Assembly (NCBI GenBank): GCA_002573605.1
Contig: PDNA01000072.1
Coordinates: 1-64,000 of the forward strand
Reading direction: 5' to 3'
Length of the DNA: 64,000 nt
From: Polytolypa hystricis UAMH7299
Taxonomy: Eukaryota > Ascomycota > Eurotiomycetes > Onygenales
Under the pieces are notes generated by a model that ran no database searches, had not been told where the DNA came from, and was given only the letters and a program-made list of their open reading frames with translations. Position numbers and translations under genes: made by a program. Within the stretch, counting starts at the first letter, position 1. Every line of letters starts with the position of its first letter. Shown here in pieces: positions 22,301-33,007 of the stretch.

Positions 22301-24514
22301 AAACTGAAACATAACAGGAAAAAATTCACATAGTAGTTGTGGAACCCTAGTGCACTTGCATGATGAAGGGAGAGAAAAAGAGGCCTCTGCGCAATTCTTA
22401 AATTGACCTCAGGAAGCGGTTTAGTTCAGTCAGCTATTAAAAGAATAACACACCTCATTGTATGTAAACCTGAAGAATTCAGTTATCAATAGAAAAAAGG
22501 TTTGATACTGCTTCTCTTTTTAAAGTTGTGGTTCTGAGGGTTTAAGCATAAATAGCTACCAGAATTTCCACCGCGGCTTGGCGCTCCTGATTGGACCGGC
22601 GAGTTGACGTGACAGTGATCATCGCACCTCATCAGTAGCTGGTGATACCCCATCGACCACGTCGAATCCTGTAAACACCAAAAAGGCATGAAAAGGAAAG
22701 GGGGGGAAATAGAAGAACGAAACAGAGCGGCTGAAGAAACGGTGAATAAATCGCACTATCCGCCACGTTTATTAAGTCTTTATACCTTTAATATATAGAG
22801 CTTATTTCCCAAAAAGTCTCACAACCCCTGTCCGCTGCCAAACGGGCAAGATCCAAACGGATTTTCTCAGCGCCAAAAATTCCGGAGAAAATAAAAAAAT
22901 GAAGAGAAAGAACGCCCACAACAAATCACGAATCTTATAAATCTAATATCGAGAGAGGATAAAAGCTATATACCCACGTGGACCCCGTACATACAAACTA
23001 ATCCATTTCTGCAATCTCCGACACAAGTGCTGTTTTTTTTTATGTGGGGGAGAAAATGGGGCTGAAACTCTTTACCAATCAGAGTTTTTTCCTTTTTTAA
23101 AAAAAGGAACAACACACACACGTGAAGGAATCCCACATTCCGGAGGGCGGGACGGGCAAAAAGATAATAAATAATTGGGCGCGCCTTGGGGGGAAGGGGG
23201 GAGAGGGGGGAGAGGACCTGCAAAGCTTCGCGGGGAATCTTTCCGTTCTAAAGTTTAAAACAAAAGATTAAAATAACAGGGGGCGGAAAGAAAGAAAAAA
23301 ACAAAAAAACAAAGGTAGCGCTCTCCCATCGTTGCGTACGTACGTAGACCCCCGTAGGGGGAGAAAATTAACTTAACAAACCTCTGCGCCTTTTTTTCCC
23401 CCCTAACTATACTTTTTAAATATCCCTAGTCACGGTGTAACTCGGGCGAGCTTTCGCCGTACACTATGTATGCAGAATGACGGATGTCACTTTCCCATCA
23501 TTTCGGGACGGAGACATGTTAAACCCGGTGGTCTACGGTCTACCCCAAGGAACGGGGGTTTTTCCCATGGGGTTATGTGTGTCAGCCCCGATTTTATTAG
23601 TTAGCCTCTTGGATGGAGTACCTTCTCTGTGTTGGGGTAACTCCTTGTAGAAGAAAGATGTATAGATGTATGTACGGGGGCGTAACAGGTGTCATACCCA
23701 CCCAAGCGTCTTATGACTTCTTCACCATGAATGTCAAAAGAGACTAGATCAGAAGATATCCATGTCGGAAGACTTCTTTTTCTCCCAGGGGGGCCGGTCC
23801 ATCAATAAAAAAAAACAAACCAAAGAAGGCAAAAAGAATAAATCGACCACGTTTCAATAGAAGCAAAAGCCAACCAACGCTCTCTCCCCCCCTCCATCTT
23901 CAAAGCTCTTGAAGGACATAACAGGGAGAAAATCAAGATCTACTTTACGACCTCGTGGTCCCCGATCCCGCCTTCACTTTTCTTAATGTTTTTTAATTCT
24001 TTTAATCCCTCATCCCAGTCTTTATCCCCCTCTCTGCCTCCCCCTCCCCCTGTGCCGGTTGAGCCGTGGAGAGGGGTCCGGGGCGTGTATGTGTGGATAT
24101 GTGTTTGCTCTTTTCTTTTTCTGCACGGCACTCAACACGGTAACAAATCACGAAAATAAAAACTTTAAAAATTAAATAAAAACCTTCATTTTATCCAATT
24201 AAGAAATACAAAACAAAAAAGAAAAAAGAAAAAAGAAAAACCATCGCAAGTTCCATGGTACTGACCAAAGCCATCAGTATCAGGATATCAGCTAACAATC
24301 ATCCAATTAATGAATTCTCTCCCCTTTTTACTACAATAAACTAAACTGAACTATCTGTGTAAGGGGATCTAGAATATATCTATCATAACCAAAAAAGAAA
24401 ACCAATATGGAGTCTCTTTATAACGGAAATTAAACAGCAAAACAAAAAGAATGAATGTGGGTACCATACTCATGACACCTAACTAACTACTCCATAACTT
24501 TTCATTTCCTCCCC

Positions 24515-24535
24515 CTCTCTCTCTCTCTCTCTCTC
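24515..24535 (+). repeat. (TC)n microsatellite
   Basis: A dinucleotide run follows a C-rich tract in the gene-poor stretch. No associated gene is recognised. Confidence 0.9.
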
Positions 24536-25072
24536 ATGTTTTTACTCTTTGAAATTCCCTCAAGTTAGGACCCCGTTGGGGATTGCTTTATTGTGGGCAC
24601 TGGGGCGGGTGGGGTTGGGGGGAAAGATGAGAAGAAAGCCACAATAAAAGACTGTGCATATTAGGACCCTGGATCGGCATCTTCGGGACGATCGTATCAA
24701 GTTTGACTTAGCTATCCTGTTTGCAAATTAGCGGGGCTTTTTTTTCTTTTCTTTCTGCGCAGCCACAGCACAATGGAGGCTTTTTTACAAGATAACATGT
24801 GTAATTTTGCGAAGTTTCTATCGCTCACTACTAGTAAACTCGAAACAGAGTTCATGAAACCCTATATTTTTTTTGGTTTTCTCTCTTATTTTATACTTTT
24901 TCTATGTTTTCGAGGTTGGTCACCTATTGGTGCTGGTCCTGTATAGTGCGTGCAGTGGTAAGCTTCTGGCTACACTGATACACAGCTACATCTACTTATC
25001 GGTTGTGGCTAACCAACCAAAGCTCCCCAGGGGTTAAATTCCTCCGATCTGCAGATTATTCGTATCCTTTGA

Positions 25073-25170
25073 AGGAATTTATACGGAGACCACCCTTTTA
25101 CTACGGAGACCATCCTTTTACTAGGGAGACCATCTACTTAGGCCCTTTATAGTTTAGACTCGTAACAGCC
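25073..25170 (+). repeat. Left terminal inverted repeat (98 bp)
   Basis: This is the left arm of the MITE-like element. CGGAGACCA-like subrepeats start near 25084, 25104 and 25125. Such repeated subterminal motifs are where transposases of many DNA elements bind, though none is encoded here. Confidence 0.85.
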
Positions 25171-25359
25171 ATACTGCTCAGGGGGAGGAGCTGAATTCTC
25201 AACCTACCAAGCTCACAAAGCTCACTGCTCAGGCTGTAGAGGAATTTGTGGATTTTGAATTTGAAATTCATGGCAGAATACACAGGACCTTGGGCTGGAG
25301 GGGGGCGGGGATTTTATAATTTTTACTGCTCATAGAGTCTCATGTTAATTTGCATGTAC

Positions 25360-25457
25360 GGCTGTTACAAGCCTAAACTATAAAGGGTCTTAGTGTGGGT
25401 GGTCTCCGTAGTAAAAGTGGTCTCCGTAGTAAAAGGGTGGTCTCCGTGTAAATTCCT
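25360..25457 (-). repeat. Right terminal inverted repeat (98 bp)
   Basis: This is the right arm, matching the left arm in reverse complement. It lacks two bases in the second spacer and has three extra in the third, so the arms have diverged since insertion. Confidence 0.85.
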
Positions 25458-26320
25458 TATCCTTTGACTGCTTGTTCTTGCCTTGTTTACGCCTCAAGCG
25501 GTGATTATTCTTGGCCTGAATGCCCCATCATAGACTACTGAATCCACTAAAGAACAGAAGAAATTGTGTTTCTGCACGAGGCGAAAATAGAAAGGAATTG
25601 AACATTATGTCTTGGGAGCTCTTAATTAAAACTCTTACACACAACAACCCAGTATTCCGAGGACCGTACAAGCCGATTCCTTTTTGCAAACTCCTCCACC
25701 AGTTGCAACAAAAAGCCATAACTGCAAAAAGAAAACAAGAAGGTACAGAAAAGAAGGGGGGAATGACAAATCACGCGCTATGTGCAATTTGATTCAAAAC
25801 CTGACCAACGGAAGCCATATGAATTACCCCGAATATGCCCTCGCTGAGATGTAAATGAGCAAGCAAGAAGAGTTAAACAGAAAAAAAGAAAAAAAAAGGG
25901 GGACAGAGGAAGAAAAATCTCGACAAAGTCAAAAAGACGGAGAGGGAATTCGCAGGAAAAATGCCCTCGCTCGACATTATCAACCGTGTACCCTTCACCT
26001 AAACGCCTAGGGTACCCGATGCAAAGAAAATTCAAGTGGCCAACAACCAGGATATAGCTCTTTCATGTAGTACCAAACGCCAGACTCGAATTGCTCAGAG
26101 AAACAGGGAGTCAAAAAAAGGAGAAAATAGAATATGTAACTGGACCCAAAAAATATAGGCGGGGAGAATATGCAAATAACATTGCTAGTCGTCAACCATC
26201 GGTATGGTACGCTCAGGCGCGAGAAGCATAAACGTGGGACGATGTCGACAAGTGAAACAAAAATCTGTGTTTAGAGGTCGGCTTCTACGAGTGTTCGTAG
26301 TAGAGATACGTATTGGACTA

Positions 26321-28925
26321 TTAGGCCGTCGCTTCCTGTTCATCGTTGCCCGACGAATTGGATACGCCCTGACCGCGACAGAGGGGACATGAATTGCGTC
26401 CGGTAGTCAACCACTGCATTTGTGTTAGTGTTTGGTTAAAATATGAAAAGCATGAAGTATCATACCTGATCAATGCACTCGCGATGGTACACGTGGCTGC
26501 ACTTAGACAATAGTCGAACTTCGTCTGCTGCTTCATAATCGCACAAGCAGATAAGACATCGCTCACCGTCTGTGATGCGTATGGTTTCAGTCGCGGTTGC
26601 GAGTCCTTCCAAAGGCTCTGCAGTTAGGGAACCGCCATATTCCACAAGGCGGAACAGTCCTCCAGCGGAAGCTACATCTTCTTCAGATGCAACAGGCGGT
26701 TTAGCGGGACCCAGGAGAGATGACAGGAGTATCATATCTTCGTAAGTTGGATTCTGCAAAAAGTGTTAGCAATACCCTCAAAAAGCAAATTTCATAGGCA
26801 TACTTACATCTGTGAACAAGCTTGGTGTCGCGAAGGCTGGGTGGTTTTCTGAAAGGTTGGTTCCGACAACGTAGATCAACCAGCTTCGTCCAGCAGATGG
26901 CGAAGAACCATCAGGCTCGACTACACCATTCCGTCTCGCAGATCCTGAGCCAAGACCACGATGACGAGCGGCTTCAGAATCACTCCGTCGACGTTGGTGT
27001 ACATGACCAAAAGGCGAGCCACCAGCTGGGGCTTCAGTGCTTTGATCCGGATCCTCGTCTACCTGTGGAAGCGCTGCAGAAGCAGACGACAGTCGTCTAC
27101 CTGGGCTACTCGTGCCCGAGGAAACGGCGGATGACCCATGTTCAGCTGGAGTAGATGGAGGGGGATGGGGACCGGCAGGGCTCTCCGATAAGGAATTGGG
27201 CAATGAGGTGCTTAAATCAGACGGGGAAGCGAAGTCAGGCCGGCCACGGCTCATAGACTCTTGAGTTCTCTGGTGCCGCTGGCTATCATAATTTGCCGGG
27301 AACGCGTTGCTTCCTGTCGAGTGGCGATGTGAAGAAAATCTGGACCGTCCATCAGCACGTCGAAGCAAACTACCAGACCCTCGTTCATTGCGGAAGATGT
27401 TGCTTGGTTGAATAAACGGCAAACGAAGGAGTGATTCCAGGGTCGGACGAGTGTGGTGTCCATGGTCGTCACTAGGACCATTGCTGATTGGAACTGACCT
27501 TACACCCACTACTACTAGAGTCACCAAGCGCCTATCCCTAGGTCCTTCTTGAGCCTCAGACTCATCGATGTCCATTCGATCAGCTTCGTCAACCTGGTCA
27601 GTTGTTGGAGGAGTATCAACTCCAGGAGTAGAGTCGCCTTGGCTACCTTCAGGATTAGAAAAGCGGAATACGCGGAGGAAATTGACGTTGGGTAGCCCCC
27701 CATCGCGTGGGCCTGTCTCCTCGTTACCATCTTCTGTCTGGGATTGAGCGGAAGTGGCTTGTTGCAAGCTCTGTATGAAGTTTTCCAGAGAATTGTCTGG
27801 TCCGTCATCACCAACAGGCTGGACGTTTGGAAGAGTAGGTGTCGCGCCGCCAGAAAGCTGAGCTGCAATTGCTGCGGCTGCCAACTGCAGTACGCGAGAT
27901 AATGGCGTCTGCTCGTCCCTTCGAAGCAAACGAGGAGGGCGTGTTCGAATAGTGCCTGAACCTCGTCGGGAGCCGGGGGTGTGTTGGGTTGTGCGGGAGT
28001 GACCGACTGGAGAACTCGATCGACCATTTCTTGCAGCTGGTTCAACGGAATCTAACCCCTGAGGCTCGTCGAAATCCATCCTAGAATCCACACTGGCTAA
28101 GGGGGGTAGAAGATGGTCCGCATCATCCAAGAGTCCTGGGCGTGAAGGGCGAGGGGGAGGGGTGGCGGAGGTGTGATTCAGCTCAGATCGAGGGGGTTGG
28201 CCAAAGATCTGGGATATCGGATTCGAGATAGAATGGCGGACGTGACTTAATCGTGCCCGATAGCGCCAAGAGAGTCTGGGGGACTCAGAAGCCCGTTGTA
28301 CGGAAGCAGCATCGAGATTAGGAGGCGAGTCTGGAAGTAGAGCAGCGTCGCCCCGCGGAAGAGGATATGGGCCACGAATCGACCGTCTTCGGGTTATACC
28401 TCTCGAGCTGATGTTACCTAACGATGGGAATGACCGGGCAGAAGCTCTCGATAGTAGACCAGTACGGTGGGCACGGCCTTCAGCAAGTGTCTCTTCACCA
28501 CTGTTCAGCAAGCCTCTCACGACGGCATTAGGGAGAATCCTGGATCCAAGTCGGGACATAGTGGACTGGCGGCTACTGGCGGACGCGGCTGAGATCTGGG
28601 TGGTGGACGCGTTCCGCTGGCCCAGATCTTCCACACTAACCATAGGGCTTGCTCCCCGCTCGGTTGAGGAAACATTTTCCATATCGACCGTGGAAGCAGT
28701 ACGTGGAATGGGGTTATTTGCGGATGACGACGCCAGATCGGTGTTTGGTAGATGATTTGTCGGGTTATTATTGTCCATGTTTGAGTGTCTGCGGCTGTAG
28801 TGTTCGAGAGACGTGTTTGCGTTTATGGAAAGGCGACCACCCGAACGTCCAGGTGGCAGCTGCGAGCTTGACGGGGAAGAGCTGTTATGAAGCGAGTCGC
28901 GCTGAGTTGAGGAAGCCTGACCCAT
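26321..28925 (-). CDS. RING-H2 E3 ubiquitin ligase, probably N-myristoylated
   Basis: Three exons on the - strand (28925-26808, 26753-26466, 26413-26321) encode about 832 residues. Donors are GTAAGT and GTATGA, and the phases agree. The protein begins MGQASS, a good N-myristoylation signal with Gly2 and Ser at positions 5-6, so membrane attachment is likely. A long Ser/Arg/Pro-rich disordered region with a Q/A/T-rich segment follows. Near residue 690 comes a conserved block, SWLIYVVGTNLSENHPAF, then the exon 2 block NPTYEDMILLSSLLGPAKPP. A C-terminal RING-H2 occupies residues 772-814: C-x2-C, then CSHVYHREC, then WLTTGRNSCPLC. Family knowledge: RING-H2 domains recruit an E2 enzyme and transfer ubiquitin. 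The substrate is unknown. The splice between exons 2 and 3 falls inside the RING, just before the Trp that contacts E2. Confidence 0.85.
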
Positions 28926-30800
28926 GATGGAGGACGTGCAAAACGTATTGGTATTAGGAAGGAGCCAAAGAATGTTACACGGTTCATACAGCCATGATCG
29001 AGAAGGAAAACTGGAGTGCTCGTGAAAATATGTTGTTAGCGCCTTGTCTCCAAGAAAGAATATGATTGTATGTCACGATGAAAGTGGGATCTTGATGGCA
29101 AGGCGTAAGGCGGGGGACAGTCCTCCAACACGGCTGAAGAATCCGACACCTCTGGCTGCAGTAAATGAGAAGCAGCAAATAGAATACTTACAAATATTGG
29201 GCAGAGGTGTATGACTGGTTGGAGATTATCCCAAACAGGATGATTGGAGTGCGATCTGGATTATGCACCAAGTAAATGGCATGGGAGTGGGCGTTTCAGA
29301 ACCCCAGGCAAGCGGTAACGGAGAGAATGACTCCCAGAGAAAATAGAGTAGCGAAAGAGTGACGAGGGAAGTGAATGATTTCTTGCCGGAAGAAACGGGA
29401 AGGGCTAGTAGACTAGTGAATCAAGAAGTCATAGCGAAGAAGAAGAAGAGGATGAGGATGGGGATAGAGAAGGAGAGAAGGGACAGAGATAGAGATAGAC
29501 AGAGAGAGAGAGAGAGAGAGAAACTCGGGATGGATGATGGATGACGCTGAGCTGAGCAAATGACGCTCCAGGTGCCCAGATTACCTAATCACACGGGTCT
29601 TAGCGTGGTCTTATGCCTTGTCGGACTTATGTTGTGCCGGAGATTATTAGTAATTCTGTTTCTTTCTTTTCGGCGGCATTTGTAACAACATATTCGTTAT
29701 CCTACAGGGACGATCCAGTGGCAACATCCATTTCATGGCTCTCTTTCTCCTCTTGCAGTAGATGAAGTTGCGAAGTCACTAGCTTATAAACTACCAAGAA
29801 CACCCAAAATGTTCATACATACATAGTACATACATTCTGCATTTTGACAACGCTTTATTCTTCGCCTCTTCCCGGCCATGTTCCGAAAATTACACCCGCG
29901 TGTCGGCTCTCCCAGGGGCCTGCTGATACCTTCGTTGGCAGTTGCCGGAAGTTCCCACTAAACTCTGTTTGCAACCTGCCAACGATTCTGCGGGTGATAA
30001 TAAAACCGTAGAATCCTTGCGTTCGATTGATGCGCAGTTGTGGGTCCCTTGAAGGCGGGCTTATATCCATGCTCCTTTGTTTCAGAATGCCATCGTTGCC
30101 AGCTGGCTGTTGGGGGTCTGGAGATCGACAAGGTGTAAAGCATAATCTGCAACTGCCTTGGCGTTTTCCTGCTTGGAGGACTGCATCCCTTTCATGCCTG
30201 ATGTTTGATGAGGTTTTGAATTATATTGAGGCCTGGCTGAATGAGGGCTTATAAGCCAACTCATAATAGACACAATTGCATGGTTTGCCTGCAAGATCTG
30301 ATTTTTGTTATGTTGGACAGCATATTCTGTAGATGAGCAGATCAGTCCCTGCAGCCTAATAATAGCAGAGTTAGATGCACCGTGCAGATGTTAATAAGTT
30401 AGAACCAGCACCCTGGGACCCCGACAGCTTGTACGGAGTATATGTTCTGGACCCAAGTTCCGGGAGTCTAGCTAAGCGTGGCGCCAAGATCGATGCCTAT
30501 GATCCGCACTAGCGCCCGCCTAAAGCGCCAAGCTTTCGGAGCTTATTAACACGCAGAAGCTGGTGTTACTTCGCGTTAATAATTGGGAGTGCGACGTTTC
30601 CGCGCGGCTCCACCACCACCACCACACCATGCTAATTGCTCGATATCGATTCAAGAATAATGGTATTCTCATTTTTCACTAAAGAATGGACGTAGGTTGG
30701 AGGCTGCGCTTGCAACCTTGGCCTTCAACCACTGATACTGAAACCAGTCCTCACCCTGAAGTCCATATAGAATCCTGATACTACAGAAGCAAATGTCCTC
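28926..30800. other. Divergent intergenic region, no gene seen
   Basis: This 1.9-kb stretch lies between the RING-H2 gene (-) and the Rrn11-like gene (+). It holds a (GA)n run near 29501-29521, a likely 5' leader of the RING-H2 gene with a GTAAGT on the - strand near 29193, and a CCACCACCACCACCAC tract near 30610. Short frames on both strands at 29.9-30.3 kb overlap and match nothing I know. Confidence 0.5.
29501..29521 (+). repeat. (GA)n microsatellite
   Basis: A dinucleotide purine run in the presumed leader or promoter of the RING-H2 gene; on that gene's strand it reads as TC. Confidence 0.9.
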
Positions 30801-32189
30801 ATGTTCTCCTCTCAATCTACATCGTTCTTCTCGCTACCACTGGCAGCATGGCAGCAACCGCAGAGCTTCCGCAAAGCCAAGTATGAGCCGCGCAAACGAC
30901 AACGAAAACACCACGATCCTGACGACTCCACAGAGGGCGAGGATCGGGATAGTGACAACAACGCCATCGATACTAGCAACCAAGAAGATGCCAATAATGA
31001 CTCCAATGAAGACCATGAAAGCGATACAGACCCGTATTCCTCGCGCGCGTCGACCGCAGCGCCCTCGTCCATCGTCCTCTCCCCGAATGAAGCTCATCAG
31101 TATCGAATCGCCGGATATCCGACGAACAGGGAGCTCCCTGGCGGCCGGTTCCCGCACGCAGCGCCCCCGTCGGATCGCACGCAACAACGGGTCACGAAAA
31201 ATAATATCCAGACGGAATTGTCAAAGCTTTCTACACCTGTTTTCATACCTGAATCTGCTGGCCAGAGGAGTCTGCGGTTACAGCATTTGAGCGTCATCAC
31301 GACCATACTCCATCGTTGTCTTATGGAAGGTGACTATACTCGCGCGGGTAGGGCTTGGGGACTGATACTGCGGGATGAGTTTGGTGGCCACGCGATGGAT
31401 GTTCGGAATGAGGGCAGGTGGGGTATTGGAGCTGAAATTCTCCTATGGAAAGATGATGAAGCGGGCTCAACGGAGGATACAGAAGTTGCGCAAAAGACTA
31501 GCAACCAGCGACGATGGTTCACGAGAAAAGGGTTCGAAAGGGCGAAGGACTACTACGAAAGGCTAATACTGCACTACCCGTACCGGAAGGCTGCCCCTAA
31601 TGCATTAGGTCCGTTAGACTTTTACCCTGCGATGTTTGGGCTGTGGATTTCTGTTGTCCAGGAGGAAAGTCAGGTAGTTAGAGAGGCGGCCTTCGAAGCT
31701 GAAGACTCGAATGACTACGATATGGACGACCATTACGACCCAGAAGACGATATGACCATGCCCGGGAACCCTATGGACGTAGAGCGGCGCAGAGAAAGAG
31801 AACAAGCCATCGCAGACGCACGCGCCAGAGAGCTCTCAGAAGCGCAACAAATCGCCGCACAGATGGACGAACTCCTCGTCTCTCCACCTTACTCCGACAG
31901 CTACGAAATGCTGCGGTTGAGAGGCATGATCTCGTTATGGATCGCAGACTTGCACATTTCGTCCGTCGTGTCTGAAGAGGATGCTGATACGAGCATGGCC
32001 GATCTCGATGGACCGAGCGTGAATACGGACTTTGAGATGGCTGGCTCGTTTCTGGCCAGGATGGAGCAAGGGCTGGGGGTGGAGAGGAAAGAAGCTGAGG
32101 TGGAGAAGGCGAATGAGTTTTTTGAAAAGGCAAGGTCGCGTGAGAGGCGGACTCCCGTCGTCCTTGGCGGACTACAGATCGATGATTGA
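30801..32189 (+). CDS. RNA polymerase I initiation factor, Rrn11-like
   Basis: An intronless frame of 462 residues begins with MFSSQSTSFFSLPLAAW. A basic patch (YEPRKRQRKHH) and a long acidic disordered stretch follow. From residue about 130 there is a helical repeat-like region: LQHLSVITTILHRCLMEGDYTRAGRAWGLIL, then FERAKDYYERLILHYPYRK and FYPAMFGLWI, all TPR-like in character. A charged linker and a helix near the C-terminus (SYEMLRLRGMISLWIADL) complete it. This order and the N-terminal motif are what I recall of fungal Rrn11-type subunits of the Pol I core factor (PF04090-like), which help load polymerase I at rDNA promoters. The match rests on memory of the family rather than catalytic residues, so another TPR-like nuclear protein is possible. 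Confidence 0.65.
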   Translation: MFSSQSTSFFSLPLAAWQQPQSFRKAKYEPRKRQRKHHDPDDSTEGEDRDSDNNAIDTSNQEDANNDSNEDHESDTDPYSSRASTAAPSSIVLSPNEAHQYRIAGYPTNRELPGGRFPHAAPPSDRTQQRVTKNNIQTELSKLSTPVFIPESAGQRSLRLQHLSVITTILHRCLMEGDYTRAGRAWGLILRDEFGGHAMDVRNEGRWGIGAEILLWKDDEAGSTEDTEVAQKTSNQRRWFTRKGFERAKDYYERLILHYPYRKAAPNALGPLDFYPAMFGLWISVVQEESQVVREAAFEAEDSNDYDMDDHYDPEDDMTMPGNPMDVERRREREQAIADARARELSEAQQIAAQMDELLVSPPYSDSYEMLRLRGMISLWIADLHISSVVSEEDADTSMADLDGPSVNTDFEMAGSFLARMEQGLGVERKEAEVEKANEFFEKARSRERRTPVVLGGLQIDD

Positions 32190-33007
32190 TTGGCCTGTCA
32201 GGATATCTCACTTCTTTTCTCTGCTGGGAGTTCCAGCTATGCGCTATACGGCAGCAGTCCTAGAATTACACCCCCGCCGAGGTCAGTTCTTGGAGTTGGG
32301 ATGCTGCTTATAATCTGCAAGCATTCTATGGCATGGCTCAGGCTTCCTTTACTCGTGGGCCCGGCATGTCATGTGCTACCACTTTTTGATCGCCACTTGA
32401 AGGCGCGGATGGTTCGAGGTATTGGGGGTCAGTGAGCCCCGTATCGCCTATTGGAGTAATGTGGCTGTCTACTTGCAAGTGGAATTCCTCGACGCAGGGT
32501 CGCTAAAATGGTTGAGCCCTTGCTAACCATGTGGTCAGCGGATGGGATACTTGATTGGAGGGATCATATAAAACCACCCGGCACGTAGGCAGAGCGGTGG
32601 ATAGTTAAATAGGGGAATTGAGTATCTATGTAAGCTCATGTTAATACGTATCAAGAAGATTCAAATATATGACACGTAGATTTCTTCTTGTGAACAAATG
32701 ATAGTATTCATGTACGCGTGCCTCTGGGCTTCCTGCTATCACACATGAATCCTAGACTCATTTCATTCATTTCCACTGTATATAAAGTATCGTCACGTGA
32801 TCACGCGGCTTATCGCGTTTTGGAGCGTGTCCGCAACCAATGTTCTTTATATCATCAACCTTTTGTCCAACAACTCCAGAGTCGAGCTTCGACCTGTCAT
32901 CCCCCTCATTGAATGTTGAATAATGCCCTGTCACAATTAAACTTTCCTCTATAATGCCATCTTTCTGATACCCCACGGTGCCGCCTCTCTTCTGGATTTC
33001 CCAAGTT
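32190..33007. other. Intergenic region, promoter of the Ecm11-domain gene
   Basis: No gene was seen in 0.8 kb. A TATA-like TATATAAAG lies at 32779-32787 and a CACGTGATCACG motif at 32794-32805, about 200 bp before the Ecm11-domain ATG. The same 12-mer recurs upstream of the enoyl-CoA hydratase gene. Confidence 0.5.

Larger units (their letters stand above)
25063..25467. mobile_element. MITE-like inverted-repeat element with 10-bp target duplication
   Basis: The element spans 25073-25457 (385 bp). Its two 98-bp ends, 25073-25170 and 25360-25457, are imperfect inverted repeats starting AGGAATTTA and ending GTAACAGCC, with only scattered substitutions and two short gaps. Each arm carries three copies of a CGGAGACCA-type subrepeat spaced about 20-25 bp apart. 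The 10 bases TATCCTTTGA lie directly outside both ends (25063-25072 and 25458-25467), as expected of a target-site duplication. The inner 189 bp has no coding frame. Long inverted ends plus a 9-11-bp duplication resemble a non-autonomous Mutator-like element; an 8-bp hAT-type boundary is also possible if the ends are set one or two bases differently. Confidence 0.85.
14237..26320. other. 12-kb gene-poor stretch
   Basis: I found no frame longer than about 140 codons, no spliced gene model and no recognisable transposase or polymerase motif on either strand. The left part (14.3-20 kb) has mixed composition with stop codons in all frames. The right part (20-25 kb) is rich in A/T homopolymers and TC tracts. 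It holds an AAT microsatellite at 19.34 kb, a TC microsatellite at 24.5 kb and the inverted-repeat element at 25.07 kb. Possible explanations are a long promoter with non-coding RNAs, an old decayed transposon nest, or a fast-diverged gene. The sequence alone does not choose among them. Confidence 0.55.
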
